NCBI RefSeq assembly: GCF_000003855.2
Contig: NW_003101647.1
Span: 201,744-265,743 of the forward strand
Source: Blastomyces gilchristii SLH14081
Taxonomy: Eukaryota > Ascomycota > Eurotiomycetes > Onygenales > Ajellomycetaceae
Length of the DNA stretch: 64,000 nt
Direction of reading: 5' to 3'
Shown here: one piece after another, positions 21,616 to 35,099 of the stretch
How the letters are laid out: each line of letters starts with the position of its first letter
How positions within the stretch are numbered: the stretch's first letter is position 1
Translations under genes and position numbers: made by a program
The notes under the pieces: model-generated
Seen by the model: the letters and a program-made list of their open reading frames with translations, nothing else
What the model was told of the DNA's origin: nothing
The model's database searches: none

Positions 21616-21995
21616 CTAGCCAGAAGAGCTCCAGCTTTGCTGGTTGCTCTTGCACTGTAGCTCTCCTGTATATCAATCCAGCTGTTTGGTTTCAACTGAG
21701 ATGCTGAGACGAGATGCACAGACAGATCGGATGTAATTTAGATACGGTTAAATAACTAACTAGTGGTTAACTTACGGTAACTAGTTATTTAGTTTAACTA
21801 CGGTATTACATAACCACTATCAGCATCGACCTCCTCACTGATGCAGAAGCAGGATCAGGCTCTGCCATTCAAATGTTCAGATATAATCATAAACACGCGT
21901 TTCATATATATATTTGAATGTGTTCTTGTAGCCCTCCCGGCGGGTATTCCGAGTTATCCCAACCCTGTTTGTCCCGATGGACCGAAGCATTTTAA
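21616..21995. promoter_or_regulatory. Bidirectional promoter TAD2 / MEC1(uvsB)
   Basis: A 380-bp divergent promoter. It contains an AT-rich imperfect inverted repeat at about 21749-21790 (arms AAATAACTAACTAG and CTAGTTATTT) and nearby TTAACTACGG words. These resemble sequences at 2411, 3205-3240 and 54150-54190. No known binding site is recognised with confidence. Confidence 0.45.
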
Positions 21996-24900
21996 ATGGC
22001 GGCAGAAAAGGCACGAAAGCTTCAAGGCCCTGTAGTCGCTGAGCCAGCAGCCTCTTCGATTTTGGCTGCCCACCTTGCGCCTCATCTGTCTCCTAGCACA
22101 AACCAGAGACATGCAATCAGCCGGGAAACTTTCTCCCAGCTACGCCAAGAGATTTTGGGCCAAGATGAAGGGGGCCAATCTAATCTGGAAGAGAACATCA
22201 CCGATGTGCATAGCTTAATATGCGTGGTGATAAAAGCTGGTCTACAGCCGGCTTTCAAGTCCCAAGTTTTGGGGGAAGAATTGGAGGGACAGATCCTAGA
22301 CTGCCTTGACATTATACGTTTGGCAGTGCAGAGATCACCTCAAGTCCTCCACGAGATATCTGACCCTGAGATCCTTGGGAAGAACGATATTCATGCTCCC
22401 CTGTTTGCCTGGCTTATTCACGAGCTTTTCTCTCTCCTCTTCGTATGGGGTCAATGCTCTATCAAAGACAAGATTTACAGCCTCCTATCTACCATCTATG
22501 TCTCTCAATTCAGGGGGCCCCAACTGTGGCATTCGTCCCGGTCAGTGCATACACTGATTCAAGCTTGTACTGGCGGTTAGTTGCTTCAACAAATCTATAA
22601 TTTCAAGAGTCAGACGTTGACATGAATATCGCAGATATACTATATTCTCTGGAGGCCATTGGCACTTCAGAATCCGGGCGTAATGTCGCGTTGTATTTCC
22701 CCGGACCCTCGAGCATCTTATTGAACTACCTAGACAAACTGTCTCTCCCGCGTTCGATGTTCTGCAAAAGGATCAAGCTAGGAACCCCTAGAGAAGCTGT
22801 TAAGTTCTGCCTTCAACTTTTCGAGGCGGTAGCCTGCCATCCGTTTCACACTTCCCTTCCAGCATCCGCAGCAGCCAATCTTCGCCGGGTGCTTACTTGG
22901 GTACTCAACAGTCAACAACAGCTATGGACGGTTATGCTCGAATGGTTTGAGGTGGCCAAGATCACACAGGTAGAAGAGCAGTTGATGAACCTTCTTGATT
23001 TTATCACGCTCTCGCGCAAGTTATACTCACATGCCTTGAAATTATCGCAAGGGTTGTCGCTAGACCAACAAGCAAGACATATATGGCTACAGTGTGGAAT
23101 CGATTTGCTGAACTCAGCAAAACTTGAGCAAAACGCAGATGTCCAACAAGCACTAAGCCAGCTACTAAGCGATGCTATACGACTTTCGCTCACTTCCCCT
23201 GAAATTGGCCGTTTTATTGAGGATCACTTCTTTGAACCCCTATTTGATCGAAGGAAGGATGAGACAGGATTTCGAAATTTGCACCAGTCATTTCAGGTGA
23301 GAGCTATTTTATATCCACATACTTACATTTTCTATAGTGGCTAAGGGAAATTGCAGATGGTGATTATCAGGATCCTAAATCGGGAATATGGCGTCCCAAA
23401 AGACGTGATTGATGCAAAACTACTCGCTCTCCCGAATCAAAGCCGTGATTCGATCACGACGTCCGCCCGGAAATCTCCAAGCCGGCCCATTCTCGAGGAT
23501 ATTAACCCTTTTGACAGCGATCGAGCACGGAAGAGACCCCGGCTCTCTAACATAGAGGAAGATATACCCGTTGCAGACCTTGTGCACACCGTTACAACCA
23601 CTGTATATCATCTGCTTGCTTCTCATCCAACAACGGGTACGGACGGGTTAAGCCAAATTGTTTTGTATGTTTGAAATCAATTGACTTGTCAACCGATTAG
23701 GAGTACTAACTTTCTTTACAGAGATACTTTACCCAAGCTGCCGGAGGAAGACCAGTGTGAAGTTTTGGCTAAGGTTGGACGGATTGCTTGTGCTGGCGCG
23801 GGAACTTTGGTGATGGAACATCCTAACAATGTTGCTGGGCCACAATTCCGATGTCTGATATGTGACACCATTTCACCAAAGCCTTCCACCAATAAACCTC
23901 GGAAGAGCTTACATTTCGGAGAAGTATGCAAAACCATGATTGAAATTATACCCATTCTTCAAGGATCTAGGAAACCTCGAATAGCCGCCATGTTTGCGAT
24001 TAGGAATGTCGTAATGCATGATCCGAAAAGTGAAAACGTTGGAATACTTACGTCCCCTCTGGGCGAATGGTGCCTTCAATCTTTGCGCAGCTCCCTTAGA
24101 GAGTTGAGGATGGCTGCAGGGTAAGTGGATTTTCAACTATGTCCTGAGTTGAGATATATAAACTAATATTCGATGGGATAGACAAACATTACCTGCCTTT
24201 CTACGGGAAAACCTGGACTCGGATATTCGTCGAGCCAATTTCGTAACGGCTCTAGAATATTTGCAAAATGTTCTCGAAAAGGTCGACATGCCAATTCAGG
24301 AAACCTCGATTATGGCTTTGGGTCGTGTGGCAGAGTAAGCGTTCTCAGACTTCAACATGGTTCAACAATGGCTGACGCGGTAATAGAGTCTCTGGTGACG
24401 AGGAAATGAACATCATTCTTCTCCGCCTTTTCGAATATCTTGGTCATCCGAATCCATTTATTAGTGGTATTGCCTATACCGGAGTGGGTATTTCCCTTCC
24501 TTTTACCGATCCTTATTGCTGTATGCTGACAGTTATTAGCTCTCCACGATTGCCCAGCGTTTAGGAGTAAGCCCAGGTGCGCTTTGTAGGCCATTCTGGA
24601 GGACTCTCTCTGTCGTGATCGTAAAGAACCTCCAAGGTCGTCCACAGATGGCTGATCAGCTCTGTGACTTGCTTGGCATGAAGGTCGATAATTTTTTGAG
24701 GCTGACTGAGGTCCATGTTCTGCCGTACCTTGTCTTGATGAGGAAGTATGACATTATAGCACGTATTGGAGCCAACTATGATGAGAAACAATCCCCTTAT
24801 CAGCTCTGTACAAGAAAGAACAATTTAGCATCTATCCTTACACTGTTGTTGACTCAACCGTCAAACGATCATAACGCGATGGTTGTATCAATATTCAACG

Positions 24901-27900
24901 AAATGTCGCCTGAGTTCCAAGTCCACGATTTGGCAGGATGGGTTCGAGCAGAGCCAATTCTTATTGCATGCGAACTTCTCAAGGGATTGGGGGATTCAAC
25001 CAAAACTGAAAGATCCAAGGTAAGGGAGAAAGCTGAATGATTCTCAACTTGCACAAGCGCTCACGTTACGATTTTAGTATCACAAAGCGCTCAAGCTTCT
25101 TGCATCTCTTACACCGCGAAAGCCAGAGCATGGAAGTGATTCTTTGAGGGGGAAAGAGCTGGTCGCCAATTTTATTGAAGAGCATGTTCTAGGGATCATT
25201 ACCGAGTTCGCCCACGTCGTTAACGATTTCCAAATTCGACAACCTATTGTTGAAAAGAAGCGGAATATTATCGCCATTGGAGAGATGGTAAAGATAGCGA
25301 AAGGTAATATTACCATCGCTCTGCCACAGATTTGTGCTTGCTTGCGATCGGCGTTGGACATACCAGAGCTTTGTGACCAAGCTTTCTCATCGTGGAGTAT
25401 CATCATGACTTCGCTCGACGAGGTTGAGATCGAACCTCTAATCGACCAGACATTCTCGATTATTATCAAAAATTGGGACGCATTCCAGCCGGACGGACGG
25501 GACCGAGCATTTACACTTGTTGGTCACATTTTAACTGAGCATAGAGCTGTTGTGGAAAATGTGTTTGAGACCATGCCTTCTTTATCGGCTATCCCTTCTA
25601 TGGCGGATTACGAGCAAGAAATCCAGCGCTTGAAGGGACGCATGGATGTTCAAACGCGATTTAAGGCTTTCTGCCGACGATGTCAAAATGAGAACCAAGT
25701 TGTTGTTGAACAGGCGCTGAAGGAGCTTGACCAGGAACTGGTAAAAAACGAAGAATTCATTCACCGGGCCATAACCAATGAACAACCGGACGGTATTGTG
25801 GCACTGTTGACCCGTTCACTATTGGATTGTTGTTCCAAATTTAATCCCACCTCTCCCACAATAATGACCCTTTCCGCGCGGTGTCTGGGCCACATTGGAT
25901 GCTTGGACCCGAATCGAATAGAATCGGTTAAAGAAAAGAAGGATATCCTTGTTTTGTCCAATTTCGATAGTGCGGAAGAAACCTTAGATTTCATCTTATT
26001 TTTCCTTCAGCATATTCTGGTCGAAGCTTTCCTGTCAGCCTCCAATACCAGAGCTCAGGGCTTCCTTGCGTACGCTATGCAGGCTTTGCTAAAGCTTTGC
26101 AATTTGGATTTGGTCATGATACCCCGCTCTCAAGACAGTCAAGCAAATGAGTATTATCGACGATGGCTCTCCTTGCCGGAGTATGTGAGAAACACGTTGA
26201 CCCCATTTCTTAACTCCAAGTATACAGTTACTATTGGTGCCATTAGTACAAACTGTGACTATCCTCTGTTTTCGTCGAAACTTAGCCATCCTGAGTGGCT
26301 CCGAGCTTTTACACTTGACATGCTACAGAAGGGGAAAGGCGAAAACGTGGTTATAATTTTTAGTGTCAGCAGTAGAATCATCCGAAGTCAAGACATATCC
26401 ATCGCCGCATTTCTCCTCCCTTTTGCGGCCTTGAATCTGGCGCTTAGTGGTGATCAGGATCAAAGGGACGATTTGAAGAAGGAGTTGCTGAACGTCCTCC
26501 AGTACCCCCTTCCCGAAGATAACCATCAAATCAGGGAGAACATAATTTTATGTAGCGAGGTACGTTATCTCTCGCCATTTTGGACAACGTGAAGTATACT
26601 GACGTGAAGAAATGAAAGAGTGTTTTTTCCGTCCTCGATTATCTATCTAGATGGCTCCAGGGGAAGAAAAAGGAGTATACTAGCCTCGCTGTGCCAAATG
26701 CCCATAATCATCGCATAAGCCGAGATCCGGTTCTTAGTTCATGGGAGTCGCAAATAAAGCTCGTTGAGGAGCTTCTCTCCTCTGTACCCGCGGAGATCAT
26801 TTCAAAACGGGCTGTCGAGTGCAAATCCTTTTCGAGAGCACTTTTCCACTGGGAACAGTATATACAGCAACAGCAGCAGCAGCACAAAGATGACAAAAAG
26901 GCCGCCTCCCTTGAACCCCTTTATCAAAGGCTGCAGGAAATATATACTCAAATCGACGAACCAGACGGTATAGAGGGGATCTCCGCTCATCTTCATGTCC
27001 TTAATATTGACCAGCAGATACTTGAACACCGCAAAGCTGGGCGTTGGGTGGCCGCCCAGAGTTGGTATGAGCTACAGCTCAAATCAGACCCGACAAATGG
27101 TTACGCCCAGGAGAATTTGTTGACATGCCTGAAGGAATCAGGTCAACATGGTATGATAATCCCCCTTTCACTGGTGAAACTGAATATCACCCTGACACCC
27201 AACTAGTTGTTCTTCTCAATCAATTTGATAGCCTCGAGTTGGCGAAATCTACACTGCCAAAGATGCTCCCCATCACTATGGAAGCTTCATGGTTGACTGG
27301 TAGATGGAACAAGTTGGATAGTTACGCGGGAATGGCCTCTGATCAAGCTGTCGGAGACTTTAATGTTGCAATTGGCTCAGCTCTTAGTATGCTACGGCAT
27401 GGCAAGCTAGGGAAGTTCAAAGATACAATCACGAAGTTGCGCCTTAACGTCGCGAAAGGACTCACGTCAAATTCGGTGGCGTCGTTCCATGCAAGTCATG
27501 ATAGCGTCCTTAAACTCCACGCTCTCACCGAAATTGAGCTTCTCACATCTCCAGCACCCAAGACCCGAGAGGATCGAATGGCGCTTTTCGAGACATTGGA
27601 CCGCCGATTGGACATTCTTGGTGGTTGTATTGCTGATAAACAATACCTCCTTGGGTTGAGGCGAGCAACAATGGAATTGACGTAAGTCCCCAGCACATAT
27701 GGGGCTCCTTTCCTAGTTAAGAACAGCACTGACCAGGAAAATACCAGTGGTTCGTTTGATTCGTCCGACATTGCCTCGATTTGGTTGCGTGTTGCTCGTC
27801 TTGCACGTAAAGCAAACTGCACCGAACAGGCATTCAATGCAGTTCTTCATGCTCATGAGCTTGATGATACGTCAGCTACCATTGAACACGCCAGGCTTCT

Positions 27901-30871
27901 GTGGAAAGAAGGCCACCATAGAAAAGCGATACAGACTCTCGAAGGCGCAATCGCAGCGAATGCCTTTACTGCACATGATTATGCTCCGTCAGAAGACACA
28001 TTTGTAACGGTTGCCCCTGATCGACAGCAAAAGCAAAATATGGTTACAGCAAGGGTAGGATACATATATTGCTTCCTTTCAATAATTCGTTTGCCTTTGC
28101 ATTTTGCTAACTTGGAGACAGGCACACCTACTGCTTGCAAAATGGATGGACAGCGCTGGCCAAACACAGTCAGAAGTTATCGTTCAAAGGTACAGGCAGG
28201 CTATTAAATTCCACAGTCGGTAAGTGAACTTATAACGGCCAAGTCCTTTATCTTGCTTGCAGCAACTTCCGTTGTGTATGCGCGACCTAACTCACTTTCT
28301 TTAGGTGGGAGAAAGCACATTATTATCTAGGGAGGCATTATACAAAAATCCTGGACTCGGAAAAGTCAAAGCCTTTGGGTAAAGAGGCGCAAATATAGTA
28401 TGTACAATATCCAGGACGCTGGCGTACATGGCTAACACGGGTAAACCGAATAGTTTGAGCGGTGAGGCGTCTAAGCTTGTCATTGACAATTTTCTTCGCT
28501 CACTTGCCCACGGAAACAAATACGTTTTCCAGACCTTACCCAAAGTCCTGACCTTATGGTTGGAGCACGCTTCAACTGTCGACCAACCCTTCGATCCTAA
28601 GAGGGGTGACAATGAGTGAGAACCGTTAATATGCCCATCAAGGCTTTTCCTGCTGACTTTTCTCTAGGGAGTTTCAAAGATACAGTATGGCTCAGAAGAA
28701 AAAATGCCTTGATGACATGCATACGCAGTTGCGCAAATACTTTAACCGGATACCTGCTGCCTTGGTGTGTATTACCGTTGACCCTACTCATCAAGATATC
28801 CTGCTGATATTCTCAGCTCTTCACGATTCTACCCCAAGTAGTAGCTCGAATTTGCCATAGCAACTCTACGGTGTATAGTATCCTCACACATATTGTGGTG
28901 AAAACCGGAAATTCATTCCCGCAGCAAGCCCTGTGGACGATTCTCGCCGTGTTGAAGTCTTCTTCCAAAGATAGGGCCTCTCGAGGCATGTCATGTCTTC
29001 AGAAGATAACCGTACGTTCATGGTTCTCGTTTACTCAATGCGACGTTGCTAATGATAACAGGAGGCAACTAAAAAAATGAAAACTGAAACGTCGGCTTCG
29101 GATCTTCGGACTATTATTAATCAAGGACAACGAATTTCGGAGGAATTGTTGAAGATGTGTAATACGCGCATTGAAGATAAGAAGACAAAAGTTAGCCTGG
29201 CGAGAAACCTTGGGTTCAATCACAGGACAGCGCCATGCAGACTTGTTATACCATTAGAATCGACTTTGACTCCAATCCTACCGGCGAATCATGAACTAGG
29301 CTTTCTGAAATCATTCCGAGCGTTTCCCCACGACCCTATTACCATTGAAAGTAGGCAATCCTCCCTATTCAACGAGATACTATATGTCAGTCTAACTTGA
29401 TATTGCTAGCCGTCCTTGACGATGCCCTCGTTCTCAACTCGTTGCAAAAACCCCGGAAAATCAATATCCGCGGCTCAGACGGGAAGATTTACAGCCTCCT
29501 TTGTAAACCGAAGGATGATCTCCGTAAGGACCAAAGGTTGATGGAGTTCAATAGCATGATCAACAGGTTTTTGAAACGCGATGTTGAATCAAGCAAGCGA
29601 CGACTATGTGAGCCCCTTTTGAAAATAGAACAAAATTGCGACGGGGTGTTTTTCTAACTACGTGCTAGATATCAAAACTTACGCTGTGACTCCGTTAAAC
29701 GAGGAATGTGGGCTTATTGAATGGGTTGACAACTTAAGGACTTTGAGAGAGCTCGTGATCAGGCTTCTCAAGGAAAGGGGAATCATTCCGAACGTAAGCT
29801 TCTGAGAACCCCCTTCGAGATTGTACGGGTTAAACTAATACTTTGTAGTACAATGAAATTAGGCACTATTTGAACGAAGCGTGTGCCGATTCGTCGAAGC
29901 TACCGCTTTTTACCAACAAAATCCTTGCGACGTAAGTCCTAAACTTCCCGTCCATACAAATAGAAATCACGATCTAACATCGTGTAGTTATCCTCCCGTT
30001 CTACATGAATGGTTTGTTGAAATGTTCCCTGAACCAGGCGCATGGTTTGCTGCACGCTTAAAGTATACAAGGAGCAGTGCTGTTATGTCCATGGTTGGCT
30101 ATTGCTTGGGGTAAGAATGAACGCTTAGACAATTACATAAATCGTCCCCTGTATACTAAAAGCTGTTTGATAAAATAGGCTCGGAGACAGACATGGCGAA
30201 AATATACTTTTTGAGGAGGGTAGCGGCGGTGTCCTCCATGTTGATTTTAACTGTCTTTTTGACAAGGTAGGCACTCCAAGGTCCCTATGTCTAGAACAAA
30301 GTGAGACTAGGTAATGTTAACAACTACTCCAGGGCTTGACATTCGATAAACCAGAATTAGTTCCATTCCGACTGACACAAAATATGATAAACGCATTTGG
30401 AGCATATGGATATAATGGTTAGTATTTCCAACCCTTCGTTCTCGGGTTCACAGAAATCCTAAACTAGTAGTATCCAGGACCATTCCGAAAGACCTGCGAG
30501 ATCACACTTGGCTTGTTACGACAAAACGAAGATTCGCTCATGACAATTCTGGAGACTTTCCTGCACGATCCCACAACAGACTTTATTGGCAGAAAGGTTG
30601 GTTCTTCCATCACACGGCACATCGCCATCAAATCTCCCTCCTATTCCAGAAGTTGTTAAAGAACTAACCGGTGAGCTAGAAACGAACAAACCCGAAAGTT
30701 CCAGATACGCCCGAAGGTGTCCTCGAGTCTGTACGAAGCAAACTACGAGGTTTGCTGCCTGGCGAATCTGTTCCGCTATCTGTGGGAGGCCATGTGGACG
30801 AACTGATCATTCAAGCCACAAGTATAAAAAATCTGGCCGCTATGTATATAGGCTGGTGCGCTTTCTTCTGA
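21996..30871 (+). CDS. uvsB: MEC1/ATR/UvsB checkpoint kinase (PIKK family)
   Basis: Phosphatidylinositol-3-kinase-like protein kinase that senses RPA-coated single-stranded DNA and starts the DNA damage and replication checkpoint. I assembled 25 exons whose phases close exactly, to about 2,473 residues, close to known fungal UvsB length. Exon borders: 21996-22575, 22635-23296, 23357-23664, 23722-24120, 24182-24334, 24387-24483, 24540-25019, 25078-26559, 26619-27150, 27207-27681, 27748-28054, 28122-28219, 28305-28397, 28454-28615, 28668-28764, 28817-29011, 29062-29350, 29410-29607, 29669-29793, 29849-29931, 29988-30110, 30179-30266, 30333-30417, 30478-30596, 30680-30871. HEAT-like N-terminus and UME/FAT regions are followed by the kinase domain: catalytic loop GLGDRHGENILF, then HVDFNCLFDKG. 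The FATC tail ends NLAAMYIGWCAFF. A CAG run encodes six Gln (about 26868-26884). The borders of exons 6/7 and 9 are the least certain. Confidence 0.93.
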
Positions 30872-31148
30872 GTTCGTTCTTTGAATGGTACTCGCCGGGA
30901 CGTATCCAGTCTAATGTCGTGATGAATTTACACGGGTTTAATGACTGCTGCGTACACATGGGTATTTTTGTATTCACTATTTAAATCATACTGCTGATCT
31001 GAGACCGAATGTATTATTGAAACGCCATGGCTATGAAAGCCCAGCAGGACATGTAGCCCTCCTTTTCTTTGTCGCCCAAAGTTTTACATAAAGTTACAAA
31101 AATAGTTTTGGGAAACAAACAAATTAGTAGCCCTAGTGTAGGGAATTG

Positions 31149-32400
31149 CTACCACCTTCCACCACCATGACGGCTGCGACTTCGACTAGGACTTCTGCTT
31201 CGGCTCAAGCTTCGACTCCGGCTCCGACCACGGTCGCTGTAGCTGCTGTAACTAGAGTCCCGTCTCCTACGACGACGAGGGCTATCCCTATGAGGCCTTC
31301 TGCGGGGTGGTGGCGTTCTGGAACGAGATCGCGGGGAATAGGAAGGCGAGCGGCCGCGTGGGGAGCGAGATCTCGAAAGTGACCGAGGACGATATAAATC
31401 GTGTCTTTCCATGCCGCGAGGGCCAGGAAAGCGTCGTGGGGAACCACGACGGGGCGGCGGAGAGCGATATCGACCTCCTGGCGGTGGCGGTCTTCCAGAG
31501 TCTAAGCCGCCTCGACCATAACCTCTTCCGTATGCAGGGCGGTCGAATCGCCCAAAATCACCCCTGTTTCGAGCCGGTGGAGGAGAGCGCGAAAACGTGC
31601 GGCGTGGTAGGACAATAGAGACATTGAGGACAGCACCGTCAAGTTGTGCTTCGTGCATATGTGATATAGCTGCCTCTGCATCTGCTACTTCGTGGTATAA
31701 AATATACGCGGTACCGCGGTTGGTCATAACTGCGCGCGTAACTCTTGTTAGAAGATGAAAAAATATAATACGATAAAATCATAATACTAATAAAATATCC
31801 ACATCACATACAATGTGGATTCATCGGCAATTCCAAGCTCTGGATCTCTCCGTAGACCCCAAAAATTTCGCGCAGATGATTTTCATTCACATTCTTGGTT
31901 AATTTCTCCACGACAATCTAAATGGATCCGATTAGCATCAAAACAATAACGCGAAAATAAGCTGCAGAACTAGATCATATCAAACTAGGACGGGTGGGAC
32001 ATGACTTCATCTCTAAATCATGGTGGAACGGAGAGACAAGGAAGGACGCTACCTTCGAACTCGTTCGGGGAGGAGAGCGGCTTGGGCTTCGCGTGTAGCT
32101 TCTATCTCGATATCGATGATCGCTGCGACCTCTGCTCCAGCTTCTACTGCGACTTCTGCTCCGTGAAGGAGATCTGCTGTCATCCCGATGTCCATTGCGC
32201 CTTGGTGACATGTTGGGCCTTAGATGTCTCGAGCGAGAGCGGGAGCGGGAGCGGGATCGCGAGCGCGAGACATCTGAATGGTGGGATCGGGGCGAATGCG
32301 ATCTTCGGTGTGAAGGTGCGGGAATAGGCGAATGCGACCTACGGCGACCCCGAGAGTGCACAGAGGGAGACCGAGATCGTGAAGGGGATCGAGAACGCAT
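31149..32400 (-). CDS. RNPS1-like SR protein (RS-RRM-RS)
   Basis: Splicing and exon-junction-complex-associated RNA-binding protein. I read three exons, complement(join(31149..31729,31812..31917,32053..32400)), giving 344 residues. The start is the ATG at 32400, since upstream in-frame sequence has no other ATG. Exon 1 is an Arg/Ser-rich domain. Exon 2 opens the RNA recognition motif with RNP2-like IVVEKLTKNVNENHLREIF, and exon 3 completes it (RNP1-like RGTAYILYH). A Gly/Arg/Pro region and a second RS domain rich in SRSRSPSRSRSR follow. The single central RRM flanked by RS regions and the sequence NENHLREIFGVYG fit RNPS1 better than classical SR splicing factors, which carry the RRM first. 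It is convergent with uvsB (277 bp gap). Confidence 0.85.
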
Positions 32401-32774
32401 CGTTGCGGCTTTCGGCCAGTTGGATAAACCGAAAACCTTCACCCAAACCAGAAAGAGAGAACAATAATAACTAATTGTGTGGACGAATTTGCTGAATAGT
32501 GGTCAAGTGAAAGCTGATTTGATTCCTGTGAAGCATTAACTAATGTGCTGAAGCTGTTTGCCAATTAGATAGTTGGCCGTTGGTTGAATGGAGTTGGAGT
32601 TGGATATCTGCGATGGTCTGGTGCACGTGACTTGCACAGCTCTTAACATTCTAACTAGTGAAAACAAACAAGATGTATAAAGCAATATCCAAAAATATCT
32701 AACATACGCATACATGCATATATGGATATACATATCATTTGAGAAAAGGTTTTATGTCTATTTGGGTCATGTAC
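32401..32774. other. Intergenic, between AFG2 and the RNPS1-like gene
   Basis: About 370 bp between two minus-strand genes. It holds the AFG2 3' end and the RNPS1-like promoter. No gene or clear motif is seen. Confidence 0.55.
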
Positions 32775-35099
32775 TCATATCATATCATCCCTCCATCTCT
32801 CATAAGCCTCGATCACAGCTGCTGATATCTGCTTGGGTACCTGTTCCAAAGCACTTTCAAAATGCCTCCATCCAATTTTTTGTTGCTGGCCAGTCTCTTC
32901 CTCCTCGTCCAGGGCGCCGTCAGCTGCAGTTTCACAGATATTAACCATCTCCGCGCCAGAATACCCTTCAGTCACCTCGGCTAACATGTCAATATCAACA
33001 TCATCGTCGACTTCCGATTTACTAACCCAGATGTTTAAAATCTCTTTCCGGGCCTGCAAGTCTGGGGGCCCAATATACAGAATATTATCCAGTCTCCCGG
33101 GCCGCATAAGCGCAGGGTCGAGAACCTCGGGTTTGTTCGTTGCCGCCACAACGAGCACGTTTTTCAGCTCTTCGATTCCGTCCATCTCATTGAGCAAAGT
33201 CGTGAGTACGTTTATACCGCCACCGCCCCCAGATGGGCCACTACCTCGTCGCGAAGCAATCGAATCGATTTCGTCAAAAAATATAATGCTTGGGCTGGCC
33301 GATCGTGCTTTTCGAAATATTTCACGAAGTGCCCGTTCTGACTCCCCAACATACATGCTCAAGATCTCAGCCCCTTTAACTGCCAGAAAATTCAACCCAG
33401 CTTCAGTCGCCAGTGCTTTAACCATTAGTGTCTTCGAACAACCAGGAGGGCCGTATAGTAAAATCCCCTTCTTGCCGCTTATATTCAGTCGTCTCATTCG
33501 ATCAGGAAACTAATCAGGACACGTTAGTCATATTGTGGCTTCCTTAGCAGAAGAAGGCTGAGTTGCGGGCTTTACCTTGATTGGTCTCTCTACTGCTTTC
33601 CGAAGACGCTCCTTGATATCATGTAGTCCACCAATATCGCTCCACCTTACTTTAGGCGTTTCCAGGAAAACTTCTCTCATTGCCGTCGGGCGGGTTTCTT
33701 GAAGAGCAAGCGATATATCGTTATCATCGATTTGAAGGAAATTCTCATCTGGAGCTGCAGCCTCGAAAGGTAAGGCCTGTTCCGAAGCACATTGTTCACT
33801 GGAACACGGTTTTGCCTGCTCCAATTCCATCATTTGTCTGGTCTGTGCTTTTCTACACGAAAGCTGTAACAATGAAAAGAGGTCGGCGCCGACATATCCA
33901 TGAGTCCGTTCCGCCAATTTTGCTATTTGGCTGTCATCGGGCACAGTGGAAGTTCCCCGAATGGATAATAGAATCTCTTCTCGCCCCTTAGCAGTTGGAA
34001 CTGGTAATTCGATCTCGACGCCAAACCGATGGGGGGTTCTTAGGGTGTCGTCAACATCGTTCGGATGTCTCGTGCATGCGGCCACTAGAACTTTCGCATC
34101 TTGTAAACTATCCAAGGCTTCGCATAGCGCTGAACATACAGATGAGTCATTAGGCCGATTCTTGGGAGCAAGGAAATCCAATTGGTCTATGGCAATTAGA
34201 CTTGGTTGTGACTGAAGAGCTTCTGTGAAGATCTTGCGCAATAAAACCTCTCCGTCGCCGCGGTTTCTGTTCAGCACGGAGCTATTGACGGTGAGTACTT
34301 TCTTCCACCCTGCAGCGCCAAGTTTAGATAGTAGCGTGCTTTTCCCCGTCCCTTTCGGGCCGTAGATTAAAATCCCGCCACTACTCCGATAAAACGAAGG
34401 CATAGTCACGTTATGCTCCTGGAACGTAAAGTCACGGAGTCTTTCATTAATCTGCATTAATTGCTGGCCGAGGCCACCCAATCCCGCGGATGACACAGAA
34501 AGGGAGGAAGGTAGAGTTTGACGTTGCAAGGCCTGTCCGATGAATACCTTAGAACTTGCAGTAAATTGAAAGATGGTATTACTTCGACTTGGAGTGAGAG
34601 GCTCGATTTCCGCCACTCTAAAGGTTCTACGGCTCCCTCTAAGGTCTAGGTCAAACACCATCCCCTCCGCAATGATCTCGCATTTAGACAAGGGGTATTC
34701 CAGACCCCATTCCCAATGAGGTCTATCTGTTTCCAGAAGCAGCCCAATAGCGGAAAGTTTGCCTGCGTCGGTGCACTCTTCAAGGCGGATAGCAGATATT
34801 TCGTCCAAGGGTTCATACTCTCTAGAAACTGATATCTTCTCTCCAAGCTTAAGCCCGTATAGATCCTGAACAGCCTTAGAGGTCTGAACAATTGTATCCG
34901 GAATTTTCTCAGCTGCGGTCCACGCGATGGCTGTTCTGGGGGAACCACCTGGTGATTCCAGTTGACACAGATCGCCAGGCCGAGCTTTTATGAGCAGCAG
35001 AGACGACGGAGAGAGAAAGACACGAAAGGAGTCTTTCTGGTCGTTTCTGGGTTGTTTCGACAGTGGCCGAACCGTGAACTTGGGTGCGTCCGCCGCCAT
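32775..35099 (-). CDS. AFG2: AFG2/Drg1 AAA ATPase of 60S ribosome biogenesis
   Basis: Hexameric type II AAA ATPase that strips shuttling factors such as Rlp24 from cytoplasmic pre-60S particles. Two exons, complement(join(32775..33509,33576..35099)), give 752 residues, close to yeast Afg2 (about 780). The 66-nt intron sits just before FPDRMRRLNISG. D1: Walker A GPKGTGKS, but the Walker B site reads LIAIDQLDFL, with Gln where the catalytic Glu is usual. D2: Walker A GPPGCSKT, the family-typical Ser variant, then Walker B IIFFDEIDSIASRRG and MRPGRLDNILYIGPP. A Pro/Ser/Glu-rich linker separates the domains. D2 therefore looks fully competent, while D1 may bind but hydrolyse poorly. It is divergent from the hypothetical gene at 35756. 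Confidence 0.92.

Noticed and set aside
32398..32442. Upstream start of the RNPS1-like protein at 32442
   Set aside because: That frame extension begins with GTG. The first ATG is at 32398-32400 and is immediately followed by the RS domain.
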